Positions 7,199-14,134 of a DNA stretch of 14,182 nt are shown in pieces; within the stretch, counting starts at the first letter, position 1; each line of letters opens with the position of its first letter. The notes under the pieces are model-generated. The model ran no database searches. It saw nothing but the letters and a program-made list of their open reading frames with translations, and was not told the DNA's origin. Origin of the DNA: JBFLVQ01 sp040758525. Its GTDB lineage: Bacteria > Acidobacteriota > Blastocatellia > Chloracidobacteriales > JADJPF01. Made by a program: the position numbers and the translations under genes. Where the stretch lies: assembly GCA_040758525.1 (NCBI GenBank), contig JBFLVQ010000180.1:1-14182 (forward strand), given 5' to 3'.

Positions 7199-9304
7199 AT
7201 GACGACCTGTTCTAATTCTCATTGCAAACGCCCTAAGCTAAACAAAGCGGGCCGCTGTCTTAGCTGTCAAGCGCTCAGTGCCGGCACGTTGATTCGACAT
7301 TACAAAATTGAGCAGATGGTTGGCAAAGGCGGCTTTGGTATCACCTATCTGGTGAGCGATCGGGACTGCTTTGATCAAGAGCGTATACTCAAGGAACTGT
7401 CGCCCCAAACTCATGACATCCCTGAAGAGGATCTCTCTGAAGAACTGCTTGAAACGATTGAACGTCTCTTTAAACGTGAGGCTCAGGTACTGCTAAATCT
7501 ACAACACTCTGGTATTCCCAAACTCTACGCCTACTTTATAGAGAATGATTACTCTTATCTGGTGCAAGACTATATTCTTGGACAAACACTGATCGATGAG
7601 GTGAATGATCGCAAACAGCTCTACGATGAAGCAGAATCCATTACCCTGCTTACAGAGTTGGCCGATATCCTAGAATATCTACATACTCGTACTCCACCTA
7701 TCATTCACCGCGATATCAAGCCAGAGAATTTGATGCACCATGCTAATGGTCAATTGTTGTTGATAGATTTTGGCGCTGTTTTCCAGGCCGCCAATAGCGC
7801 GGTAAAGAGTAAGACGGTAATTGGCTCGCCCGGTTATGCGCCACCTGAGCAGTTGATGGGTCAACCTATGCCACAGAGTGACCTTTATGCTGCCGGTACA
7901 ACACTATTACGTCTGCTCACCGGTCTACATCCAAGCAAATTCTTCAACAGTAAAACCCAAAGGTTGGAATGGGAGCAGTATGCACAGATCAGCCCACGTT
8001 TTGCCGCTATTATTAATGAGCTAGTTACTCAGGATGTAAACAAGCGATTGGCAAGCGCAACGATACTAAAACAGCGACTACGACAATTAACATCGACAGT
8101 AACACCTAGTACCCCAGCTAATGATAGCCCCAATGAGATTGTAGCAACACCGCCAGCCGGTCCTGTGTATCCTGCTACAGAGCTTGCCACCAAGGCAGAG
8201 ACAGGCAATCTAGAACAGGTACCAGTACTATTCTTATTAAGTCGTTTCTACCGTGAGCGTCTTAGTGGTTCACTGACCTGTACCAATGGTGAGATTAGTA
8301 AGACGATCTTCTTTGATAAAGGTGTGATTGTGCTCGCCGATAGTTCTATTGCTAGCGAGCAACTGAGCGAATTGTTGATTCGTATACGCCGTATCAATAT
8401 TGCTGACCAAGAGCGTGTGCAGTCAATTATAAAAGCGGAAGGTATCGATTTTGGTAGTGCGCTTGTGAAACTTGACTGTATCACTTCAGAAGAACTAGAG
8501 CCATTTATTGTGCTACAGGTCTCTAACATTGTCTATTCACTCTTTAATTGGAGTAAAGGCCGTTACCAGATACGACCAGATCATCTACCAGAGAGAGCCA
8601 CTACCATCTCACTCTCCACTGCCGATATGATCTTCGAAAGCCTGCGACGACTCGAGAATACAGAACTGCTTGAACGTTGGTTAGGAGACCTTGCTCGTAT
8701 CGTGATACCTAATAGCGATCCAACGCAACTCTATCAAGTAGTCAATCTTACCCCTAAGGAAGCGTTTATTGCTTCACGTATCGATAGCACGATGACACTT
8801 GAACAGATCGTCTCGCTAAGCGGTATGTTACAGGCTGAAACACTTAAGACACTGTGTGGTCTGCTTGCCGTAGGAATGCTGGAATTGATTGACCGACACG
8901 ATCGCTTGGATAGCTCAATGGCGGTTTGTCAGAAACCAAACACAGAACCAACACAACCACCATTGGCCTTTGATATTACTGCGGCAGCGGCATTCTGCTA
9001 TGAGGTAGAACACACGCTACGTAATATTGATAATGCCAGCCATTATGCTGTACTTGGTGTCGAACGTAGCGCAAGTGTGGCACAGATCCAAGCAGCTTAT
9101 ATAGAATTGGCAGAAAAATTCCACCCTGATCGTCATGCGCAACTGGCCAGTTACAATTTGAGCCTGCGTACCGAACTGGAGAAGATCTCGGCACGTATCT
9201 CTGCAGCCTACCATGTGTTAAATGATCAAGTATTACGCGATGATTATGATCGTAGTCTACGTCGTAACTTGAAAGTTCCACTAGGTCTACCTAAACCGGC
9301 CTAG
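7199..9304 (+). CDS. Ser/Thr protein kinase with zinc ribbon, DUF4388/PATAN-like module and C-terminal J domain
   Basis: A 701-residue signalling protein. Residues 4-23 hold a four-cysteine zinc-binding pattern (C4, C9, C20, C23), a layout familiar from cyanobacterial-type kinases. The kinase domain, about 35-297, is complete: glycine loop GKGGFG (42-47), Lys65, HRDIKPENL (170-178), DFG (190-192) and GSPGYAPPEQ (209-218), so it should be active. A Pro/Thr-rich linker (300-335) leads to a DUF4388/PATAN-like region near 345-490 (LSRFYRERLSGSLTC, FFDKGVIVLADSS). A helical region of unclear family runs to about 570. Residues 615-685 are a J domain with HPD at 642-644. There are no transmembrane helices, so it is cytosolic, in contrast to the many receptor-type kinases. 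It likely couples phosphorylation to Hsp70 recruitment (inference). The next small gene begins 22 bases downstream. Confidence 0.93.
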   Translation: MTTCSNSHCKRPKLNKAGRCLSCQALSAGTLIRHYKIEQMVGKGGFGITYLVSDRDCFDQERILKELSPQTHDIPEEDLSEELLETIERLFKREAQVLLNLQHSGIPKLYAYFIENDYSYLVQDYILGQTLIDEVNDRKQLYDEAESITLLTELADILEYLHTRTPPIIHRDIKPENLMHHANGQLLLIDFGAVFQAANSAVKSKTVIGSPGYAPPEQLMGQPMPQSDLYAAGTTLLRLLTGLHPSKFFNSKTQRLEWEQYAQISPRFAAIINELVTQDVNKRLASATILKQRLRQLTSTVTPSTPANDSPNEIVATPPAGPVYPATELATKAETGNLEQVPVLFLLSRFYRERLSGSLTCTNGEISKTIFFDKGVIVLADSSIASEQLSELLIRIRRINIADQERVQSIIKAEGIDFGSALVKLDCITSEELEPFIVLQVSNIVYSLFNWSKGRYQIRPDHLPERATTISLSTADMIFESLRRLENTELLERWLGDLARIVIPNSDPTQLYQVVNLTPKEAFIASRIDSTMTLEQIVSLSGMLQAETLKTLCGLLAVGMLELIDRHDRLDSSMAVCQKPNTEPTQPPLAFDITAAAAFCYEVEHTLRNIDNASHYAVLGVERSASVAQIQAAYIELAEKFHPDRHAQLASYNLSLRTELEKISARISAAYHVLNDQVLRDDYDRSLRRNLKVPLGLPKPA

Positions 9305-9326
9305 TCTACATAATAGGAATGGCAAT

Positions 9327-9518
9327 ATGTCAGAGCTAAAGAAAGATTTGAAATCTCTACACGAGAAATTACACGCCACTTTAGTTGAAATTGAAGTAGC
9401 ACTGGATACAGAAACATATCCAGATTGGACGGTTGTTAAAGATCGACTATTGGAATCTATTGAAGTAGTGAGAAAGCTGGAACGGGATCAACTCTGGAAT
9501 AAACTGGGAAAAAAATAG
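9327..9518 (+). CDS. Small helical protein of unknown function, 63 residues
   Basis: Not recognised. It starts MSELKKDLKSLHEKLHATL and has two probable amphipathic helices rich in Lys, Glu and Leu, separated around the DTETYPDW segment; no cysteine, signal peptide or membrane segment. An AGGAATGG lies just upstream of ATG 9327, and the gene follows the kinase-J-domain gene by 22 bases in the same direction, so it is probably co-transcribed and could be a partner or regulator of that protein. A clear start, ribosome binding site and close spacing are the reasons for calling it real. Confidence 0.65.
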   Translation: MSELKKDLKSLHEKLHATLVEIEVALDTETYPDWTVVKDRLLESIEVVRKLERDQLWNKLGKK

Positions 9519-9551
9519 CCTACTAATCTACTCCCCCCTTACTAGAATCGC

Positions 9552-9580
9552 TTGACAGACCAGATACCTTTATCTATTCT
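9552..9580 (+). promoter_or_regulatory. Sigma70-type promoter of the alpha/beta hydrolase gene
   Basis: A perfect -35 TTGACA (9552-9557), exact 17-base spacer and -10 TATTCT (9575-9580; 4/6). The start point should fall near 9587, giving an approximately 79-base leader before ATG 9666. Confidence 0.65.
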
Positions 9581-9610
9581 GTAACCATTATGTGCATTAT
9601 AGACGGTTAC
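9581..9610 (+). promoter_or_regulatory. Inverted repeat at the transcription start of the hydrolase promoter
   Basis: GTAACC (9581-9586) and GGTTAC (9605-9610) form a perfect 6-bp inverted repeat, separated by 18 bases, that begins directly after the -10 box and spans the predicted start. It could be a repressor operator or a leader hairpin; the six-base arms are short enough to arise by chance. Confidence 0.35.
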
Positions 9611-9665
9611 TAAATATTTATCATCATCCTATTATCGAAAAGCTATTATTAAAGAGAGTAGCGCA

Positions 9666-10463
9666 ATGGAGCAGATCGGAAACATCTTTGTTGAGAAAGT
9701 TGGTAATGGAAAGAGATCGATTATTCTGTTGCCAGGATTGGGATGTGGTCCTTCTATCTATGATAACCTCAAAGCCGCTTTACAGGATCAATACACGCTC
9801 TACTTAATCACCGTTGCAGGTTTTAATGGTACGCCGCCAGTAGCATCGCCAGTAATCGATAAGATACTTTCAAATTTGATCTTACTAATAAAAGATCGTG
9901 GCTTAAGTAACCCTATTGTGATTGGACATAGTATTGGCGGTACGATTGTATTAAAACTTGCCTCGCTACATTCAGATCTATTGGCTGGCGTTATTATAAT
10001 AGATGCGGCACCCTGGCAACTCACTACAGAGTCAAAGGAAGCGCGTAGAGAGGCCAATCTTGCCATTGCTAATGAAATGTTTGATGAACCCAATTTTACT
10101 AAACCAGACACTAAAGTAAGGAAATGGATTGCAGAGATGGTGATAGCAGATAACAATGTAGAATCTTTAGTCACCACTTGGTCAAGAGCAGATCGTAGAA
10201 CATTGAAAGAGTTTTTTGTTGAAGGCAGAATGTTATCGCTTGATCTGGATATTAAGGCGATTACTGTTCCTATCTCTGTTATTGTCCCATATGAGAGTGA
10301 AGATGAACGACAATCAGTAGTAGCAGAATTCCAGCAAGCATATCTGGATGCGCCTTATGTAGAGATTAAATTGGTTAGTCAAGCCAGACACTTCGTTATG
10401 TTAGATCAAGCGAGAGCCACAAATGAGATAATTCTGCAATGGCTTAGACTCAAAGCTAACTAG
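9666..10463 (+). CDS. Alpha/beta hydrolase
   Basis: A 265-residue alpha/beta-hydrolase-fold protein. Visible elements are the oxyanion-hole stretch LLPGLGCGPSIYD (21-33), the nucleophile elbow IGHSIGG with Ser89, and a C-terminal catalytic His242 in ARHFVMLDQ; the acid is probably in the VPYESEDER segment near 207-215. No signal peptide or lid domain of a named subfamily is evident, so the substrate (ester, lactone, or epoxide-type) is unknown. ATG 9666 has AGAG about 8-10 bases upstream. It has its own promoter and is tail-to-tail with the MNIO-partner gene, their stop codons abutting with no spacer and no terminator visible. Confidence 0.9.
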   Translation: MEQIGNIFVEKVGNGKRSIILLPGLGCGPSIYDNLKAALQDQYTLYLITVAGFNGTPPVASPVIDKILSNLILLIKDRGLSNPIVIGHSIGGTIVLKLASLHSDLLAGVIIIDAAPWQLTTESKEARREANLAIANEMFDEPNFTKPDTKVRKWIAEMVIADNNVESLVTTWSRADRRTLKEFFVEGRMLSLDLDIKAITVPISVIVPYESEDERQSVVAEFQQAYLDAPYVEIKLVSQARHFVMLDQARATNEIILQWLRLKAN

Positions 10464-11342
10464 TCAGCTAGACTGTTTATCCAACACCAGCGTCTCTTGT
10501 TCCAATGCTTCTGTAATTATCTCCTGGGCCTTCTTACTATTAACACCAGAAGCGACTGCCCGCATAGTCAACTGTTGGATCGTACATGGGTTACGCGCCT
10601 CTACCAGCACAATGTAATCGGCGCGTTTGATATTAACAAGCGAGATACCATTACTGCCGGGAGTAAAAAATAGGTAGACCTTGTTGTGAGTATCGACTTC
10701 TGGCAGTTGATCTAGGCGAGGTGCATCATCACATAGCACCATTGCCGGCATCAGGTTCACTTCAAAGAGATACTGCTCAACTCGTTGAATAGTCTTAATG
10801 ACATTGGCTTGAAAGCGACCTACATTGACACCAGCAGCCAGTCGTACCTTCGCAGTATCACTGACAACCGATGGCAAGGTAGGAGTATGTCGGCGACCCA
10901 TAGAAGAGACCTCGCGACGACAGCCAGCTAACATCGTCTCTAAGCGAAGTACATCCGGCAATTGTGTAGTCTTTAGCCGACCTGCCTGACAAGCATCGGC
11001 AAGATATCTTGCAAAAGCAAATCCTAATGAGCCACGTTCAGCAACGGACTGATGGAATAGATCACTTGAGAAGAAATTTTCCAAATAAGCAAGCGAACGG
11101 GTCTCTGCAAGAGCCAATGTACTTGAGATTTTGAACTCTTCAACCAATGTACGCAATGTACGACGTCGTCGTAATGGATCATAAGCCCAACAACGTCGAT
11201 CGATTGCCAGTAACTGTGCACGTTCTCCTACTGTTATATCGATATTAGCAAGAGCCTCATCGGGATTTGTATAGACTGAGACAACTAAAGAGGAGTCGAA
11301 AAGCATTCGTACGATCAACCGCTGCAGAGTATGATAGCTCAT
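10464..11342 (-). CDS. MNIO partner protein with C-terminal PqqD/RRE-like region (BufC/TglI-like role)
   Basis: A 292-residue protein with no firm family assignment from memory. Residues 13-135 are helical; the segment LENFFSSDLFHQSVAERG (87-104) resembles the helical N-terminal domain (DUF2063-like) of MNIO partner proteins. Residues 221-287 look like a small winged-helix/PqqD fold: KVYLFFTPGSNGISLV strands, then NPCTIQQLTM and a terminal helix, the type of domain that binds RiPP leader peptides. Five cysteines (51, 118, 141, 204, 253) are scattered, not in metal-binding pairs. Its ATG overlaps the TGA of the MNIO gene (ATGA, 11342-11339), so the two are translationally coupled and probably form a complex. 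Function as substrate-recruiting partner is inferred from this context plus the fold impression; a transcription-factor role is less likely. Confidence 0.6.
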   Translation of the reverse strand: MSYHTLQRLIVRMLFDSSLVVSVYTNPDEALANIDITVGERAQLLAIDRRCWAYDPLRRRRTLRTLVEEFKISSTLALAETRSLAYLENFFSSDLFHQSVAERGSLGFAFARYLADACQAGRLKTTQLPDVLRLETMLAGCRREVSSMGRRHTPTLPSVVSDTAKVRLAAGVNVGRFQANVIKTIQRVEQYLFEVNLMPAMVLCDDAPRLDQLPEVDTHNKVYLFFTPGSNGISLVNIKRADYIVLVEARNPCTIQQLTMRAVASGVNSKKAQEIITEALEQETLVLDKQSS

Positions 11343-12253
11343 TGCTGCTCAACTCTCTCAATCTTCTCTATTCTCAAAGTTGCAGTATGTGAGGTAGAGG
11401 TAGGAAAAAGACGGTTGATACGTTCAAAATTGTCCAAGCACTCCTCTGGCGCATTCAATTCACATTCATAAACGATTGCTTTCAAATTGGGAGCACGTGG
11501 TACGACATGTTCAAGAATTTGCCAAGCGGCTTCAACCGGCTCAGGTGAATGACTATCCTCAATATAAGAATAGCCATCGATCTCGGTAAGGGCACCACCA
11601 GCAATATGCAACTCTACTACACGATCAAGAGGAAAACCGTCTAGGCCGGTGAGTGGTGATAGCCCTCTACAGTGTTGGAAGATTGCCAAGTGTGCACAAT
11701 CGAGCAGTAGTCCACACTGACCTTCTTCAGAAAGCAGCGCGAAGTAGTCTAGAATATGCATATCACCCAGATAGATGATAGCAGGAGGGTTTTCTGGCAG
11801 ACAGAAGAATGCTGTCTCCTCCTGAATATAGCGGATATTTTCTCCTGACTCGATTGCCGATTCACGACAGAGGATCGGCGGCATTAACATCTGATGGCCA
11901 CGCTCGCGTGCGCCAAAATGCCAGCGGCCCGCATCACCACATAACCAGGCAGCATGGATCTCCTGTGCCATCGAGTTAGTAAGCCCTAGCCAGTGAGTAT
12001 CAAGATCTATCCGCTCTTCCAGATTAATATCAAGGAAGTGATAAGTGCAGGGCAACCCTTCTGCGACCCAGCGGCGTACATGTTCATCCAGGCCACGGTC
12101 AATATCCGTGCCATATTCGAAGAAATGCACCAGGTCAGGATAATTAGCCCGTAGCCAGCAAGCATCAATACCTTTAGCTGCCGAGCCGAACTCACCGGAA
12201 ATACCTACACCAAGGCGCGGCAAACTGTAGAGTCGAGTCAATAAATTTGTCAT
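11339..12253 (-). CDS. Multinuclear non-heme iron oxidase (MNIO, DUF692 family), divergent
   Basis: TIM-barrel oxidase of the family that includes MbnB, TglH and bufferin BufB, which modify cysteine- or other residue-containing peptides. The 304 residues show the family order: LPRLGVGISGEFG (11-23), His72 in TYHFLDINLEE, MLMPP (122-126), Glu154-Asn155 in LPENPP, LLLDCAHLA with Asp185 and His188, VELHIAGG with His216, Asp233-His235 in EDSHSPEPVEAAW, and Glu263 in VYECELNAPEE. Where relatives carry a conserved Ser-x-His (as in SEH/SDH), this protein has Cys-Gly-Asp (105-107), so one iron ligand may differ. A C-terminal tail after about 285 has no recognised role. ATG 12253 lacks a Shine-Dalgarno and follows a candidate -10 closely. 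First gene of a two-gene operon; no precursor peptide gene is nearby. Confidence 0.82.
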   Translation of the reverse strand: MTNLLTRLYSLPRLGVGISGEFGSAAKGIDACWLRANYPDLVHFFEYGTDIDRGLDEHVRRWVAEGLPCTYHFLDINLEERIDLDTHWLGLTNSMAQEIHAAWLCGDAGRWHFGARERGHQMLMPPILCRESAIESGENIRYIQEETAFFCLPENPPAIIYLGDMHILDYFALLSEEGQCGLLLDCAHLAIFQHCRGLSPLTGLDGFPLDRVVELHIAGGALTEIDGYSYIEDSHSPEPVEAAWQILEHVVPRAPNLKAIVYECELNAPEECLDNFERINRLFPTSTSHTATLRIEKIERVEQQ

Positions 12254-12263
12254 ATGCTTAGAA

Positions 12264-12293
12264 ATTGTAACTAATCGAGAGCACGGCTTTCAA
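12264..12293 (-). promoter_or_regulatory. Candidate promoter for the MNIO operon, giving a leaderless or near-leaderless mRNA
   Basis: On the minus strand TTGAAA (12293-12288; 4/6) and TACAAT (12269-12264; 5/6) are 18 bases apart. Transcription would start around 12255-12258, only a few bases before ATG 12253, which agrees with the lack of a Shine-Dalgarno there. The rest of the 110-base divergent spacer also serves the amidohydrolase gene on the other strand, whose ribosome binding site GAGGTA (12354-12359) is clear. Confidence 0.4.
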
Positions 12294-12363
12294 GCGTAGA
12301 GGGAAGCTTGTATCAACTCGATAGCCATGCTACTTTGCTGGCAAACAAAGTCCTGAGGTAATT

Positions 12364-13302
12364 ATGATATCATTTGGCCAACAAAGGATACGCCCTTTTA
12401 TCTGTGCCTGTACCCTCTTGCTTGTATTGGCCGGCAGCGGTGCGTTTAGTTGTGCGCAGGAAAAGGAGCGCAAAGACGTGGAATATCTCAATGAACGCGG
12501 TCTTATCGATGTGCATGCACATATAGGTCATTTTAGCGGATATGATCTAAGCCTTGAAAACCTGCTCACTAACATTTCAGAGAATAAGATAGAGTATGCC
12601 TTTATCTCCAACATTGATGGAGCAGCCATCCCCGGTGTAACAGCAAACCGTGATGAAGTGACAATCAATAAAGAGACTGCAGAGGTGGTGGCCAAGCATA
12701 AGCAATTAAAACCCCTTGCCTGGGCTAAACCAGGCAGTGAAGGTGCCAGTGCTAACAATATTGAGCCATTCTTACGTGACAAGAAATTCCTTGGCATCAA
12801 GTTTCACCCTGACTTTAATAGTTTTGCTGCTAATGCTGCGGTAGTTTTGCCCTACTTGCGCTTGTGTGAAAAGTATCGTGTACCAGCAATCTTTCATTGT
12901 GGCCGCTCGCCACGCTCAAACGCTAAGGCGATCTACGAAGTAGCTAAACAATTTCCTAATACCCCTTTTATTCTTTACCATATGGGATTTGGTAGCTCGC
13001 ATGAGGAGGCAATTGAGGTGGCGCGTATGGCCAAAATGAAGAAGGATGCTCTGATCTACCTGGAGACAGCACAGACTGAGGCGGAAGATGTGATCAATGC
13101 AGTCAAACAGGTAGGCGCAGAACAACTACTCTTTGGCACTGATGCAACCTACTATGGCCGTTATCACTACCAACACTATTTGCCAATGCTACGTGCGCTT
13201 AAGCAAGCCGTCTCAGCCAGCGAATTTGAACTTATTACCCATGGCAATGCAGTACGGCTTTTCCATTTAGAAGCAGGCCAGCCTTCACAAGCTAGCCATT
13301 AA
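12364..13302 (+). CDS. Secreted amidohydrolase (amidohydrolase-2-like metal-dependent hydrolase)
   Basis: 312-residue TIM-barrel hydrolase with an export signal. Residues 1-31 have a basic N-region, a hydrophobic core CTLLLVLAGSGAF and a plausible signal peptidase I site after SCA (29-31); the nearby Cys30 does not sit in a good lipobox, so a lipoprotein is less likely. Metal-ligand motifs follow: DVHAHIG (His51, His53), GIKFHPD (Lys146, His148), IFHCG (His178), LYHMGFG (His206) and FGTDA (Asp260). The set fits the amidohydrolase superfamily, decarboxylase/lactonase-like branch; the substrate is not predictable. ATG 12364 has GAGGTA five bases upstream. The pseudouridine synthase gene begins 10 bases after the stop, so the two are co-transcribed without obvious functional link. 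Confidence 0.88.
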   Translation: MISFGQQRIRPFICACTLLLVLAGSGAFSCAQEKERKDVEYLNERGLIDVHAHIGHFSGYDLSLENLLTNISENKIEYAFISNIDGAAIPGVTANRDEVTINKETAEVVAKHKQLKPLAWAKPGSEGASANNIEPFLRDKKFLGIKFHPDFNSFAANAAVVLPYLRLCEKYRVPAIFHCGRSPRSNAKAIYEVAKQFPNTPFILYHMGFGSSHEEAIEVARMAKMKKDALIYLETAQTEAEDVINAVKQVGAEQLLFGTDATYYGRYHYQHYLPMLRALKQAVSASEFELITHGNAVRLFHLEAGQPSQASH

Positions 13303-13312
13303 TAGTAAATCG

Positions 13313-14092
13313 ATGGTACAACAAGAACGGGTTGAAACCTTAAGACTGAGTAATAGTATAACCATTACGGTGCTCTATGAAGACCGTTATCTGCTTGCTG
13401 TGGACAAACCTGCCGGGCTGTTAGTGGCACCTGCTCACTGGGAACAGACCAGTCGTAATTTGATGCTAATGCTACGTGAAGGTGTGGAAAGAGGTGTGCC
13501 CTGGGCACGGCGGCGTAATCTACGCTTTATTGCCAATGTACACCGGCTAGATGCTGATACTAGTGGGGTATTGCTGCTAGCCAAGAATCGCCCTGCTCTG
13601 ATCCAGATGACTCGCCGCTTTGAACAACGCCGTGTCGAGAAGAGCTACCTTGCTCTGGTAACAGGTGTACCAGCATCAGAACAGTTCAATATTGCTGAGC
13701 CAATCGGTATGCACGCGACTATAAAGGGATTAATGGTGATCGACGGTAAGCAAGGGCGTGAATCCCTTACCGAATGTCGTGTGCTAGAAAGATTGGGCGC
13801 TTACACACTGATCGAAGCAAAACCGGTCACAGGACGCACACATCAGATCCGTGTACATCTGGCTTGGGCAGGATTGCCTGTCGTTGCCGATCCATTATAT
13901 GGCAAGCAGTCAAACCTATCTGCACAAGCTGCTCTATCTGAACCAATGGCGCGGTTGGCACTACATGCGCAAGCACTCTCTTTCAAACACCCCCTACTAC
14001 AAACTGAGGTACATATTGAAGCGCCGCTTACCAAAGATTTTTACCAAGCATTAGCAAATTTGCGCAAAACTAGGAAAATATGCGAGAATTGA
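13313..14092 (+). CDS. RluA-family pseudouridine synthase
   Basis: Isomerises uridine to pseudouridine in rRNA or tRNA. 259 residues with the catalytic domain: DKPAGLLVAPAHW (31-43), HRLDADTSGVLLLAKN with catalytic Asp80, RRFEQRRVEKSYLALV (about 101-116), KPVTGRTHQIRVHLAWAG and ADPLYGKQ. There is no N-terminal S4 domain, unlike RluC and RluD, so it is an RluA/TruC-like short form; the target nucleotide cannot be named. ATG 13313 has no clear Shine-Dalgarno and lies 10 bases after the amidohydrolase stop, suggesting translation by reinitiation or coupling. Confidence 0.93.
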   Translation: MVQQERVETLRLSNSITITVLYEDRYLLAVDKPAGLLVAPAHWEQTSRNLMLMLREGVERGVPWARRRNLRFIANVHRLDADTSGVLLLAKNRPALIQMTRRFEQRRVEKSYLALVTGVPASEQFNIAEPIGMHATIKGLMVIDGKQGRESLTECRVLERLGAYTLIEAKPVTGRTHQIRVHLAWAGLPVVADPLYGKQSNLSAQAALSEPMARLALHAQALSFKHPLLQTEVHIEAPLTKDFYQALANLRKTRKICEN

Positions 14093-14102
14093 GAGCTTTA
14101 TA

Positions 14103-14132
14103 TCACCGCTAACATATATAACAGCGAGGTGA
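14103..14132 (+). promoter_or_regulatory. Hairpin that would hold the ribosome binding site of the next gene
   Basis: TCACCGCT (14103-14110) can pair with AGC (14123-14125) and GGTGA (14128-14132), leaving a two-base GA bulge and a 12-base loop. The right arm contains the GAGGTGA Shine-Dalgarno of the gene at 14135, so folding would hide it. No T-run follows, so it is not a terminator. Confidence 0.35.
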
Positions 14133-14134
14133 AA

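Noticed and set aside
9800..10177. Minus-strand open frame of 125 codons inside the alpha/beta hydrolase gene
   Set aside because: It lies antisense to a gene with intact catalytic motifs, and the sequence (serine- and leucine-rich, no motif) is what reading the complement would give.
12334..12345. Palindrome TTTGCTGGCAAA before the amidohydrolase gene
   Set aside because: Twelve bases with only a two-base centre cannot form a useful hairpin, there is no second copy nearby, and such short palindromes are common by chance.
12251..12363. A RiPP precursor peptide gene between MNIO and amidohydrolase
   Set aside because: The 110-base spacer has no reading frame with a start, ribosome binding site and Cys- or Gly-rich core on either strand.
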